Assembly: GCA_015063805.1 (NCBI GenBank)
Contig: SVTK01000010.1
Span: 33,518 to 97,517, forward strand
Length of the DNA: 64,000 nucleotides
From: Oscillospiraceae bacterium
Lineage (GTDB): Bacteria; Bacillota; Clostridia; Oscillospirales; CAG-272
Direction: 5' to 3'
Below are positions 40,438 to 49,232 of this stretch, piece by piece (within the stretch, counting starts at the first letter, position 1; each line of letters opens with the position of its first letter). The position numbers were made by a program, and so were the translations under genes. The notes below the pieces were generated by a model. That model was given only the letters and a program-made list of their open reading frames with translations. It did not search any database and had not been told where the DNA came from.

Positions 40438-41646
40438 TCAAAGCATGGTCTTAGCCAGCGTCAGCAGCTTTTCTTTTTCGTTTTGGGTGGGATCCTCGAT
40501 GACGGCGTCCAGCAGGCGCCCCAGGATTCGCCCGATGTCAGGGCCCCGGGGAACGCCAAGCTCGGCCAGGTCTCCGCCGGAGAGGGCAAGATGGGCCAGG
40601 TCGGTGCAATCTCCCCGTTCCAGGGAGCGCGCAAGTGCCAGGCGATATGCGGATACGTCTTCTCCGAAGGCACCCCGCAGGGTCATACTGTCGGTGACGG
40701 CGGCCTGTCCCCCCGCCCGCAAAAGCCGGCGCACCCCAAGAGGGGCATCCCTGTCCATGGGGACATCGCAGAGGGCAAGGGCGGCGCAGACACGGCGCAC
40801 CACCGTACCGGGAAAGCGCAGGCCGGTGAGCACCCCATTGACCCGATCCACAGGGGTGCGGCGGAAGAGGGCGGCCAGGCGCAGGGCAAGCTCCGGGGGA
40901 AGGGCGGCCAGGCGGGGAATCCCGCTCTGATCCAGATCGGTACAGATGCGGCCGAGTACGCCGTCTTCGATCATCATGGTCAATGCCGCGGCGGCATTGG
41001 GAGAGGTGACGGTGCGGCTCAGCTCGGCGGTGATGCGTTCCACCGAAATGCGGGCGAGGAGGGGCGCGCAGACCCGCGCCCCGGCTCGGGTGGCGGGATC
41101 AATGTCAAAGGAGAGCTGAGCGGCAAAGCGGTAGGCCCGGAGAATGCGCAGGGCGTCCTCGCGGAAGCGCATCTCAGGCTCGCCCACACAGCGGATGAGG
41201 CGGGCATCCAGGTCCTCGCGGCCGCCGAAGAGATCCACCAATCCATCCCCCTCACCGTAGGGGGACCATGCCATGGCGCAGACAGTGAAGTCCCGCCGGG
41301 AGAGATCGTCGGCAATGTTGGGGGTGAAGGTGACGGTGGAGGGGTGACGGGCGTCCAGATAATCCCCGTCGATGCGGTAGGTGGTGACCTCCACCGGAAG
41401 GGGAGTGCCGTTTTCCTCCGCCAGGACAGTGACGGTGCCGTGCTTTATTCCGGTCAGGATGGTGCGGCGGTGACGGAACACCGACAGCGTCTGCTCGGGC
41501 AGGGCAGAGGTGGTCACATCCCAGTCATGGGGCTCACGTCCAAGCAGGGTGTCCCGCAGACTTCCCCCTACAATGTAGGCCTCGTAGCCTGCTTCGTGCA
41601 GCCCGTCGAGAATTTCCCGGACCGCACACGGGTACTGCATTTGCAT
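40438..41646 (-). CDS. cca: CCA-adding tRNA nucleotidyltransferase
   Basis: The product is 402 aa, class II. The nucleotidyltransferase motif is VGGSLRDTLLGREPHDWDVTT (Gly-Gly, Arg-Asp, Asp-x-Asp), with the later RRDFT and flexible-loop ERIT/RRFAAQ blocks and a helical C-terminal half without an HD domain. It builds or repairs the 3' CCA of tRNAs. All four tRNAs in this window already encode CCA, so repair is the main role here. ATG 41646 has AGGAGAG six bases before it. Confidence 0.92.
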   Translation of the reverse strand: MQMQYPCAVREILDGLHEAGYEAYIVGGSLRDTLLGREPHDWDVTTSALPEQTLSVFRHRRTILTGIKHGTVTVLAEENGTPLPVEVTTYRIDGDYLDARHPSTVTFTPNIADDLSRRDFTVCAMAWSPYGEGDGLVDLFGGREDLDARLIRCVGEPEMRFREDALRILRAYRFAAQLSFDIDPATRAGARVCAPLLARISVERITAELSRTVTSPNAAAALTMMIEDGVLGRICTDLDQSGIPRLAALPPELALRLAALFRRTPVDRVNGVLTGLRFPGTVVRRVCAALALCDVPMDRDAPLGVRRLLRAGGQAAVTDSMTLRGAFGEDVSAYRLALARSLERGDCTDLAHLALSGGDLAELGVPRGPDIGRILGRLLDAVIEDPTQNEKEKLLTLAKTML

Positions 41647-41679
41647 TGGAATCTCTCCTTTCGTTTCGGATCTGTCACC

Positions 41680-41708
41680 AGTATATCACAAAATCGCCCG
41701 ACAATCAA
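41680..41708 (-). promoter_or_regulatory. Promoter of cca
   Basis: Minus strand TTGATT, 17-base spacer, TATACT. Confidence 0.75.
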
Positions 41709-41800
41709 GGATTTTCGTCAAAGCGGAAATACGGCGAAGAGTTGCCATTTTGCCGTAAATCGAGAAGGAAAATGGGGTAGTGCAATATGCACAAAATCCA

Positions 41801-41810
41801 GGGGGGGGGG
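41801..41810 (+). repeat. G10 homopolymer upstream of the surface-protein promoter
   Basis: A run of ten G lies 37 bases before the -35 of the SipW/TasA-type gene. Such tracts slip during replication and can change promoter spacing or activator reach. Confidence 0.9.
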
Positions 41811-41847
41811 TACCCGGTTTTCGTTGTATATTATAACGATAAAAATC

Positions 41848-41876
41848 TTGCGGGTGATGGGGATTTATGGTATAAT
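41848..41876 (+). promoter_or_regulatory. Promoter of the SipW/TasA-type gene
   Basis: TTGCGG, 17-base spacer, TATAAT. Confidence 0.7.
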
Positions 41877-41921
41877 GGACACATAGCAGTATATCTGCAA
41901 ATCAACAAGGAGGTTTCATCA

Positions 41922-43574
41922 ATGAAACGCAAAATTATTGCACTTTGCCTGGTTGTTGTGATGCTCGGCGTAGCCGTCATCAGCGGAACCATGGCATACT
42001 TCACTGATACCGATGAGGCGGTCAACGTCATGACCATCGGTAGTGTGAAAATCGAACAGCACGAGTACGAACGTGTGGTTAATGCTGACGGTACTTATGC
42101 GATGGTGACATCCGCAAAGTATGGTGAAGGCTACAAGCTGCAGGAATTCACGCAGGCTAAGCCCCTGGTACCCGCAGTTGGAGCAGTGACCGGCTGGGGC
42201 ACGTCTGTTAATTTTGATCAGCTCGGCGATAACGCGACCGGAGGCCAGGCAGTGCTGAACGGGATCGAAAATGCCGTAGATAAGTTCGTCCTGGTTGAGA
42301 ATACCGGTAAGAGCGATGCTTATGTACGCACCATCATTGCCTATGAGATCGGTACAGCCGAGAACGCCATGAGTAGTACGCCCAATGCGGAAAAGGATCT
42401 GATCATGACAGCGTTCGGCGATTTTTGGACTAGAAACTTCATTGGCGAAACTAAAATCGACGGTAATAACTATTACGTTGTTGAGTATGTGTATGCCGGT
42501 AGCGCTTCTCGCCATATTGGCGGTATTCTTCCCGCTGGTGACTATACCTACAACAGCCTTGCGCAGGTCTATATGACGCCCAAGGCCACCAACGAGGATG
42601 CAGAAGCCATCGATGGCAATAAGAATGGTACTTACGATATCTTGGTTCTTTCCCAGGCAGTTCAGGCTTCCGGTTTCTCGGATGCTAAGACTGCTCTGAA
42701 CGAGGGCTTCGGCGAAGTTACTGCTACTAAGGTTGCTGAGTGGTTCGGTGATGTGGAGATTCCCGTACTGGTTTCTACTCCCGAGGATCTGGTTGATGAA
42801 CTTAAGGCAGCAGGTGCTGCCAATGCCGGTGACACGGTCATTGCTCTGGCAAGCGACCTGGATATGACCGGTAAGGCTTGGACTCCCATCAAGGTTGACG
42901 GTTACCATGGTGCCGATATTGTCACCATCGATGGCCAGGGCCATACCATCAAGGGCCTGACCGCTCCCCTCTTTGCAGGCGGCTTTGCCGGCGGTTCGGG
43001 TATTGTAATCAAGAACCTGACCATTGCTGATTCCAATATTGTTAGCAGCAATGGTGTCGGTGCCGGTGCGTTCATCGAAGCCTGTGATTCCATGGATACA
43101 ATTACGCTGGAAAATTGCCATTTGATCAACAGCACGGTTACCAGTACTGATTCCGAGGCTCGTGCCGGCGGCTTGGTCGGCTGGACTTCTGGCTACAGCA
43201 ACCCGCATGATGGTCCTGTCAAGACCTATGTAACCATCCGTGATTGTACTGTGATTGGCAACACCATCACCGGTCATTCGTCTGTTGGTGCGATTAACGG
43301 TCATGCAGGTGCAAGTGACTGGACCTACACCACCATTGAAAACTGTGAAATTAAAAACAACACTCTGCACTCCACCAATAATGGCGGTTGGCGCGTTGGC
43401 GTTGTCGTTGGTACCGCCAATAGTGGTGAGGTAACCATCAACAACATCACTGAGTCGGGCAACACCCTTACGCAGGTTGGCAAGACCGCTCCTGCCGGTC
43501 AGAGCAATCTGTACGGTCGTTTTGTCCCCAACTCCACCGGTAAGCTCGTTATTGACGGCGTAGCAATTCAGTAA
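41922..43574 (+). CDS. SipW/TasA-type exported protein with beta-helix-like repeats
   Basis: The product is 550 aa from ATG 41922 after a perfect AAGGAGG. The N-terminus is the SipW-dependent signal (MKRKIIALCLVVVMLGVAV, then SGTMAYFTDTDEA), as in camelysin/TasA relatives. Residues 40-300 are a TasA-like beta domain with IGSVKIEQ and NTGKSDAYVR. The C-terminal 250 residues are repeats of the GLUG/pectin-lyase-like type with glycine turns. It is probably a fibre or matrix surface protein. No sipW gene is in the window, so its peptidase must be elsewhere. Codon use is AT-richer than in neighbours. Confidence 0.85.
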   Translation: MKRKIIALCLVVVMLGVAVISGTMAYFTDTDEAVNVMTIGSVKIEQHEYERVVNADGTYAMVTSAKYGEGYKLQEFTQAKPLVPAVGAVTGWGTSVNFDQLGDNATGGQAVLNGIENAVDKFVLVENTGKSDAYVRTIIAYEIGTAENAMSSTPNAEKDLIMTAFGDFWTRNFIGETKIDGNNYYVVEYVYAGSASRHIGGILPAGDYTYNSLAQVYMTPKATNEDAEAIDGNKNGTYDILVLSQAVQASGFSDAKTALNEGFGEVTATKVAEWFGDVEIPVLVSTPEDLVDELKAAGAANAGDTVIALASDLDMTGKAWTPIKVDGYHGADIVTIDGQGHTIKGLTAPLFAGGFAGGSGIVIKNLTIADSNIVSSNGVGAGAFIEACDSMDTITLENCHLINSTVTSTDSEARAGGLVGWTSGYSNPHDGPVKTYVTIRDCTVIGNTITGHSSVGAINGHAGASDWTYTTIENCEIKNNTLHSTNNGGWRVGVVVGTANSGEVTINNITESGNTLTQVGKTAPAGQSNLYGRFVPNSTGKLVIDGVAIQ

Positions 43575-43594
43575 ATCTCTTTGTTCATATCCCT

Positions 43595-43621
43595 GCCCGC
43601 CGCACGGTTTGTGCGGCGGGC
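43595..43621 (+). terminator. Terminator after the SipW/TasA-type gene
   Basis: Arms GCCCGCCGCAC / GTGCGGCGGGC with a 5-base loop. Confidence 0.85.
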
Positions 43622-43666
43622 ATCTTCCTTCTGCCAAAAAAATCCCAAAAAACTTCAATTTTCCTA

Positions 43667-43695
43667 TTGACAAATCCCGCGGGATGTGCTATAAT
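43667..43695 (+). promoter_or_regulatory. Promoter of the tRNA-Met/tRNA-Glu unit
   Basis: TTGACA, 17-base spacer, TATAAT: perfect consensus. Confidence 0.92.
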
Positions 43696-43707
43696 ATCAA
43701 ACGTTAT

Positions 43708-43784
43708 GGCGGAATAGCTCAGCTGGCTAGAGCAATCGGTTCATACCCGATAGGTCGTGGGTTCAAGTCCAACTTCCGCTACCA
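43708..43784 (+). tRNA. tRNA-Met(CAT), elongator type
   Basis: Full cloverleaf with acceptor GGCGGAA/TTCCGCT, D-arm AGCTCAGCTGGCTAGAGC, anticodon stem ATCGG/CCGAT with loop TTCATAC, T-loop GTTCAAGT and encoded CCA. The body resembles elongator tRNA-Met; tRNA-Ile2 with a lysidine anticodon is less likely. Confidence 0.93.
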
Positions 43785-43859
43785 GGCCCGTTGGTCAAGC
43801 GGTTAAGACACCGCCCTTTCACGGCGGTAACAGGAGTTCGATTCTCCTACGGGTCACCA
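43785..43859 (+). tRNA. tRNA-Glu(TTC)
   Basis: Starts on the base after tRNA-Met. Acceptor GGCCCGT, anticodon stem CCGCC/GGCGG with loop CTTTCAC (TTC), T-loop GTTCGATT, encoded CCA. Confidence 0.95.
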
Positions 43860-43867
43860 ACGGTAAC

Positions 43868-43895
43868 AAATCCGAACTTTGAGGTTCGGATTTTT
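43868..43895 (+). terminator. Terminator of the tRNA-Met/tRNA-Glu unit
   Basis: Arms AATCCGAAC / GTTCGGATT with a 6-base loop and a T6 run. Between here and 44029 no gene is seen. Confidence 0.88.
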
Positions 43896-44029
43896 TGTTT
43901 TTGTCCCAATTCGACTGTGAATTCCCGGATAAACGTCTCCTTTCGTGAGGCTCCCTCCGGAGGCGCTGATACGCTGGACATCCGTGGGTGCACATACGGT
44001 AATTGGGCGTAATTTTCTCTGCGCAAAAA

Positions 44030-44062
44030 GGGTGGTGCCGCGTCATTGGCGCGGCACCACCC
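44030..44062 (-). terminator. Terminator after the SGNH esterase gene
   Basis: A 13-base perfect stem (GGGTGGTGCCGCG) with a 7-base loop. Confidence 0.8.
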
Positions 44063-44079
44063 TGTGTTTGTGGGAGATC

Positions 44080-45063
44080 TTATTTTTTCTGCTGTTCACT
44101 GATTACCCGGATCATTTCCTGTGCGTAGAAGGCAAAGCCCAAATCGTTGGGATGCAGACGGTAGTCGGCAAAGAATTCGGGAACATGAGGAACCGCCTTC
44201 ATGCCGTCCACGATGATGCAGCCGTGTGCAGCCATAATTTGGGCCAGGCGCGCACGGGTATCCGCAAAAGCGCCGGTGGGCTTCGGCCGCCAGTCGTCCT
44301 CCCGCCACAGGGGAAGGATGCCGTAGACGGGAATGCCCGGATAGGCCTCGTCCAGACGGGCAAAGAAGGCCTCTGCGCGGCTGTCATATTCCTCGGCCGA
44401 GGGAAGCTTGCTCCAGTCGTTGGTGCCGAAGGCTACCGTGATCAGGTCGGGCTTGAAGTTCTGCTCGGGATCGATGGTATTGGCATCGAAAATGTAGCCC
44501 GCATTGCCCTGGTTGGAGAAATCGTAGTTGAAGAAACGGGAAATCATAGCGGGGTATGTGCAGGAAGAGTAGCTGGCATGGTAGCCGTGGGTGATGGAGT
44601 CGCCGAAGCAGAGCATGGCACCGCTGTATGTGGTATAGGGCGTTACCTCAGCATCGTCGTCCAGGCGGAACTCCATGATGCGGATATCCACCATATAGGG
44701 CAGATAGATCGTGATGCGGCGGCGTGTCTTGTCCCCGAAATGGTGGGTGAAGGTGTAGGTGTCGTAGGACTGGTGGGTATTCTTGTAATCCTCCGCCACC
44801 ATGACGCCGTCTGCGTAAAGATCCACCGACATCCAGCGCACCGAAGCGCGGCGGCGGATGCAGTAGTCAAAGGAGATCTCCTCGGAATCGGTGTAAAAAT
44901 CAAAGCGGATGCCGGCGGTCAGATGACACTTGGCGCCGTCGTTGCCGTAAGCGGCTACCTGGGCATCGGTGCAGCGGCACAGGGCAACGTGACCGCGGCT
45001 GTCGATGCGGGTATGGTCGGCCCCCCGGGTGATGGATGTGAGCTGTTCATAGGTGAGAATCAT
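44080..45063 (-). CDS. SGNH/GDSL-type esterase
   Basis: The product is 327 aa from ATG 45063 (AAGGAGGAAATTGTC upstream). An N-terminal beta sandwich of about 135 residues, as in CE2 acetyl esterases, is followed by the SGNH domain: block I LCFGDSITHGY (Ser), block II NQGNAGY, block III TVAFGTNDW, and block V HPND (His). There is no signal peptide, so it probably deacetylates sugars or oligosaccharides inside the cell. It stands alone with its own promoter. Confidence 0.9.
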   Translation of the reverse strand: MILTYEQLTSITRGADHTRIDSRGHVALCRCTDAQVAAYGNDGAKCHLTAGIRFDFYTDSEEISFDYCIRRRASVRWMSVDLYADGVMVAEDYKNTHQSYDTYTFTHHFGDKTRRRITIYLPYMVDIRIMEFRLDDDAEVTPYTTYSGAMLCFGDSITHGYHASYSSCTYPAMISRFFNYDFSNQGNAGYIFDANTIDPEQNFKPDLITVAFGTNDWSKLPSAEEYDSRAEAFFARLDEAYPGIPVYGILPLWREDDWRPKPTGAFADTRARLAQIMAAHGCIIVDGMKAVPHVPEFFADYRLHPNDLGFAFYAQEMIRVISEQQKK

Positions 45064-45095
45064 GACAATTTCCTCCTTCATTTTTCCCCCGACCC

Positions 45096-45124
45096 ATTAT
45101 AGCACACCACCGGGAATTTGTAAA
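45096..45124 (-). promoter_or_regulatory. Promoter of the SGNH esterase gene
   Basis: Minus strand TTTACA, 17-base spacer, TATAAT. Confidence 0.75.
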
Positions 45125-45177
45125 GCGTAAGGGGGGATTTTTTGCCGCGGGATTTTCCGATAAATTTTCAAATTCTT

Positions 45178-45207
45178 TTGACAGAAGGCGGTTCTGTGTG
45201 ATATAAT
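45178..45207 (+). promoter_or_regulatory. Promoter of the DUF512-der region
   Basis: TTGACA, 18-base spacer, TATAAT. Confidence 0.85.
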
Positions 45208-45245
45208 ATACTGTAACTATACTTTTTCATGGGAGGGATGGCGGA

Positions 45246-46568
45246 ATGGTCACCGTAACCGGAGTGCTGCCCGGTTCCCGCGCCGAGAGAGGGGGGATTC
45301 TGGCAGAGGATATTTTGATTTCCATCAACGGACACAATATCCGTGACGTGTTGGATTATCGCTTTTATTTGGCTGAACGTACCGTGAACCTTCTCCTGCA
45401 TCGCGGCCCCGAGCTGGTGGAGGTCACCATCCGCAAGGGGGAGTATGACGACATCGGCCTGGAATTTGCCACGCCCCTCATGGACGGCAAGCACCGCTGT
45501 GCCAACCGATGCATTTTCTGCTTCATTGACCAGCTGCCCCGGGGGATGCGGGATACCCTCTATTTCAAGGACGACGATTCCCGCTTGTCCTTCCTCCACG
45601 GCAACTATATTACCCTCACCAACCTGCATGACGAGGACATTGACCGCATCATTGAGATGCACATTTCCCCCGTCAATGTGTCGGTGCATACCACCAATCC
45701 CGAGCTGCGCTGTACCATGATGGGCAACCGCCGCGCGGGCAAAACCCTGGAATATCTCCGCCGCCTGGCCGATGCCGGCATCGCCCTCTGCGGGCAGATC
45801 GTCCTCTGCCGGGGTATCAACGACGGGGCAGAGCTGGACCGCTCCATGCGGGACCTGGCTGAGCTTGCTCCCGCTCTGCGCAGTGTGTCGGTGGTCCCCG
45901 CCGGGCTGACCAAATACCGGGAGGGGCTCTATCCCCTCTCTCCTTTCACCCCCGAGGAGTGCGCTGCCGTCATCGCACAGGTGGATGCCTTTGCCGGGGA
46001 ATGCATGGAGAAGCTGGGAACCAGGCTCTTCTTCTGCGCCGATGAGCTGTATCTGAAGGCGGGGATTGAGCTTCCACCCGACGAATATTATGAGGAATAC
46101 AGCCAGATCGAGAACGGGGTTGGGCTGCTAACCTCGCTGTGTCATGAATTCGATTTTGAACTGGAATTTTCGGGAGACGACCTTCCCTCACACCTCAACC
46201 GCACCGTAACGGTGGCCACGGGAGAGGCTGCCTGTCCCACCCTTACTGCCCTGGCGGCCCGGCTGACGGAGCGTGTACAGGGGCTGGAGATCCGCGTGAT
46301 CCCCATCCGCAACGATTTCTTCGGGGAGCTGATCAATGTGGCGGGCCTTCTGACCGGACGGGATATCGCCGATCAGCTGGCGGGAAAGGATCTGGGCGAG
46401 GAGCTTCTGCTCCCGCGGGTCTGTCTGCGGGCTGAGGGAGATCTGTTCCTGTGCGGCATGACCCCGGATGAGCTGTCGGCTCGCCTGGGTGTGCCTGTCC
46501 GTTTTGTGCCCAACGACGGGACGGAGCTGATCCGCGCCCTGCTTGGGGATGCCTGCGATCTTGCATAA
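45246..46568 (+). CDS. DUF512-family PDZ/radical-SAM-type protein
   Basis: The product is 440 aa. Residues 1-65 are a PDZ-like domain (GVLPGSRAERGGILAEDILISINGH). A radical-SAM-type cluster site CANRCIFCFIDQLP (CxxxCxxC) follows near residue 80, then NYITLTN, a TIM-barrel-like core, and the C-terminal DUF512 domain. The family sits next to der in very many Clostridia, as it does here; its job is unproven, with ribosome or RNA modification suspected by context. ATG 45246 follows GGGAGG. Confidence 0.9.
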   Translation: MVTVTGVLPGSRAERGGILAEDILISINGHNIRDVLDYRFYLAERTVNLLLHRGPELVEVTIRKGEYDDIGLEFATPLMDGKHRCANRCIFCFIDQLPRGMRDTLYFKDDDSRLSFLHGNYITLTNLHDEDIDRIIEMHISPVNVSVHTTNPELRCTMMGNRRAGKTLEYLRRLADAGIALCGQIVLCRGINDGAELDRSMRDLAELAPALRSVSVVPAGLTKYREGLYPLSPFTPEECAAVIAQVDAFAGECMEKLGTRLFFCADELYLKAGIELPPDEYYEEYSQIENGVGLLTSLCHEFDFELEFSGDDLPSHLNRTVTVATGEAACPTLTALAARLTERVQGLEIRVIPIRNDFFGELINVAGLLTGRDIADQLAGKDLGEELLLPRVCLRAEGDLFLCGMTPDELSARLGVPVRFVPNDGTELIRALLGDACDLA

Positions 46569-46581
46569 GGAGGTTATGCAG

Positions 46582-47343
46582 ATGAAAAAGATGTTTGCGC
46601 TCTGTCTGACGCTGGTGCTTTTGCTTTCTGCCTGCGGACCTGCGGCGGTGGGCGATCCTGCCGTAACCACCGATGCCGGGACGGGGGATGCCGTGACCAC
46701 CGCGCCTCAGCCCATGGAGATCACCGGGATCACGGTGGGGGAGGAAATCACCTCTCTGGGCGGGGATTCCCGCAAGATTTTGCGCTATCCCGTGGCGGAG
46801 GGAGTGGGTACCGAGACCCTCAATGCGCAGCTGAAGCACCATGCTGAGAAAGTTTATGCCGTCCACGCCACCGGTGCCCTGACTATGCTGGATGAGGGAG
46901 AGACCTTCAACTATGAGGTGACCTCGGTGGAGATCAAGCGATTTGACGAGGAGATTCTCTCCTTCCTCTGCCGCGCGGCCTATACCTCCCCGGTGGACGG
47001 TACCGAAAAACAAATCGTATATACCGGGAACCTGAACCCTGAAACGGGGGAGAGCATCGCGCCTGAGGCGCTGGTCACCGACTGGGGTGCCCTGGCGGAT
47101 CTCCTGCGGGCGGGCAAGAGCAAGCTCGCCTGGGGCAGTGCAGAGCTGCTTGAGCAGATGACCTGGGATGATCTGCTGCTGCAGATCAAGCCCGCCTATG
47201 ACATTTACCCTGCCGTTTGCTTTGGCGAGAGCGGGGTGGAGATTGGGTTTGAGGTCCTTCCGATGTTTGGCGGAACGGCAGGCTTTACGGTAACCTATGC
47301 CGATGCGGCCGACTGTCTGGCCATCTCTGCCCCTCGGAACTGA
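46582..47343 (+). CDS. Lipoprotein, unknown function
   Basis: The product is 253 aa from ATG 46582 (8 bases after AAGGAGG). Lipobox LLLLSAC near residue 14, a short Thr/Asp/Ala linker, then an outer domain of about 200 residues: a first half ITGITVGEEI...KILRYPVAEGVG with DUF4163/DUF3298-like strands and a second part with TWDDLLLQIKPAYDIYPAVCFGESGVEIGFE as seen in RsiV-type domains. Inserted between the DUF512 gene and der, which are usually adjacent. Confidence 0.78.
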   Translation: MKKMFALCLTLVLLLSACGPAAVGDPAVTTDAGTGDAVTTAPQPMEITGITVGEEITSLGGDSRKILRYPVAEGVGTETLNAQLKHHAEKVYAVHATGALTMLDEGETFNYEVTSVEIKRFDEEILSFLCRAAYTSPVDGTEKQIVYTGNLNPETGESIAPEALVTDWGALADLLRAGKSKLAWGSAELLEQMTWDDLLLQIKPAYDIYPAVCFGESGVEIGFEVLPMFGGTAGFTVTYADAADCLAISAPRN

Positions 47344-47371
47344 CCTATATAAAGAAAGGAAGTTTATCATC

Positions 47372-48709
47372 ATGGCAAGACCGATTATTGCAATCGTAGG
47401 GCGCCCCAATGTGGGGAAGAGCACCCTGTTCAATAAACTCATTGGCGAGCGCCGCGCCATTGTGGAGGATACCCCCGGCGTGACTCGTGACCGCATTTAC
47501 GGCGAGACCGAGTGGAACGGCCGCGGGCTGATCATCATCGACACCGGCGGTATCGAGCCCAAGACCGAGGATCTGATCATGGCGAAGATGCGCCGTCAGG
47601 CCGAGCTGGCCATTGAAACCGCCGACGTCATCATCTTCATGTGCGACGTGCAGGCGGGGCTGGTGGCCGACGACCGTGATATCGCCGTGATGCTCAAGAA
47701 GAGCGGCAAGCCTATCATTCCCGTGGTGAACAAGTGTGACCGCATCGGTCAGCCCCCCATGGAATATTACGAGTTCTACGAGCTGGGCTTTGAGCAGGAT
47801 CCCATCTCGCTCTCCTCCCTCCACGGCAGCGGAAGCGGCGACCTGCTGGATGCTGTGGTGGCCGCTCTGCCCGAGGCAGAGGGAGAGGAAGAGCCCGACG
47901 ATCGCATTAAGGTCGCCGTCATCGGCAAGCCCAACGCGGGCAAGTCCTCCATCATCAACCGCATTCTCGGCGAAGAGCGGCTGATTGTTTCCAACATTGC
48001 CGGCACCACCCGCGATGCCATCGACACCACCGTGGACAACGAGTTCGGCAAGTACACCTTCATTGACACCGCAGGTCTGCGCCGTCAAAGCAAGGTGGAC
48101 GATAAGATCGAGAAGTACAGCGTACTCCGCGCCCACATGGCGGTGGAGCGTGCCCAGGTTTGTCTCTTGATGATTGATGCCACCGAGGGCATTACCGAGC
48201 AGGACGAGAAGATCGCGGGCATTGCCCACGAGGCAGGGAAGGCCACCATTATCGTGGTGAACAAGTGGGATTTGGTGGACAAGGACAACAACACCGTTAA
48301 CTCCTTCACCCGCAAGATCTATGATGCCCTGTCCTATATGACCTACGCGCCCATCCTCTTTGTGTCGGCCATGACCGGCCAGCGTGTGGTCAAGCTCTTC
48401 GAGCAGATCAACTACGTCCACAACCAGACCAATACCCGCATTTCCACCGGTATGCTCAACGATGTGCTGGCCGAAGCCACTACCCGCACCCAGCCGCCCT
48501 CCGATAAGGGAAGACGGCTGAAGATCTACTATATGACCCAGGTCAGCGTGGCTCCGCCTACCTTTGTCATTTTCTGCAACAGCATTGAGCTCTTCCACTT
48601 TTCCTACCGCCGCTATATCGAGAACTGTCTGCGGGATACCTTTGGCTTCAGAGGGACGCCCATCCGTATTATCATTCGGGAGAAGGGCGACACCACGCCC
48701 CTGGATTAA
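47372..48709 (+). CDS. der: Ribosome-assembly GTPase Der (EngA)
   Basis: The product is 445 aa from ATG 47372 (AAAGGAAG upstream). Two GTPase domains are present: G1 GRPNVGKS with DTGG, NKCD in the first; G1 GKPNAGKS, DTAG, NKWD in the second, followed by a KH-like C-terminal domain. Der is needed for maturation of the large ribosomal subunit. Length and motifs are normal for the family. Confidence 0.96.
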   Translation: MARPIIAIVGRPNVGKSTLFNKLIGERRAIVEDTPGVTRDRIYGETEWNGRGLIIIDTGGIEPKTEDLIMAKMRRQAELAIETADVIIFMCDVQAGLVADDRDIAVMLKKSGKPIIPVVNKCDRIGQPPMEYYEFYELGFEQDPISLSSLHGSGSGDLLDAVVAALPEAEGEEEPDDRIKVAVIGKPNAGKSSIINRILGEERLIVSNIAGTTRDAIDTTVDNEFGKYTFIDTAGLRRQSKVDDKIEKYSVLRAHMAVERAQVCLLMIDATEGITEQDEKIAGIAHEAGKATIIVVNKWDLVDKDNNTVNSFTRKIYDALSYMTYAPILFVSAMTGQRVVKLFEQINYVHNQTNTRISTGMLNDVLAEATTRTQPPSDKGRRLKIYYMTQVSVAPPTFVIFCNSIELFHFSYRRYIENCLRDTFGFRGTPIRIIIREKGDTTPLD

Positions 48710-48718
48710 GGAGGGCGT

Positions 48719-49213
48719 ATGCACCATAGCTGCCATGAAGTGACCTTCGCCGACGGTAGCGTTTGCGACGTTTATGTGCTGGCGGACGAGGATTTTGTGG
48801 TGTTTGGCACCGAGCCTGCCCTCGGCCCCGACATGAGTCGGCTTGGTCTTAGGGGCGCGCGGCGGTCGATCCACTACCGCCTCGAGAACGGTCAGCTGTG
48901 GCTTGAGTCGCTGATGGGCGAGTTCCGCTGTCGCCTCTTCCGCGCCCTGCCCGTCATTGACGGGGTGAAGGCGGTGCGGAGCTGTGAGGCCGATAACGAT
49001 CCTCCCTGCGATAACCCGCGGATGTGGCAGTACACCTTCCACCGCCTCGCGGATTTCACCGGAACGATGCTTATCGGCCGGGATTTTGATCCTCGCTTTT
49101 GGCCGAAGGATGACCGAATCACCCCCGTCCCCTGCACCCCTGAGGTGTATCGCAGGGTGGAGCGTCTGCATTTTGCGGCAGGCCGGCTGGTGCGTCGGGA
49201 GTGGGTAAAATAA
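48719..49213 (+). CDS. Hypothetical protein downstream of der
   Basis: The product is 164 aa from ATG 48719, directly behind the GGAGG that follows der. It has no signal peptide, contains five Cys and is rich in Arg/Trp/Phe in the C-terminal half (MWQYTFHRLADFTGTML, FDPRFWPKDDRITPVP). I do not recognise the family. At this place many relatives have plsY, but the sequence is soluble and not a PlsY. Confidence 0.65.
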   Translation: MHHSCHEVTFADGSVCDVYVLADEDFVVFGTEPALGPDMSRLGLRGARRSIHYRLENGQLWLESLMGEFRCRLFRALPVIDGVKAVRSCEADNDPPCDNPRMWQYTFHRLADFTGTMLIGRDFDPRFWPKDDRITPVPCTPEVYRRVERLHFAAGRLVRREWVK

Positions 49214-49232
49214 ATTGAATAGGAGGTTTCCC

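Noticed and set aside
37616..40441. Minus-strand 941-codon open frame
   Set aside because: An artefact of GC-rich third positions opposite three well-supported plus-strand genes.
48719..49213. plsY at the position downstream of der
   Set aside because: The protein is soluble and lacks the PlsY membrane helices.
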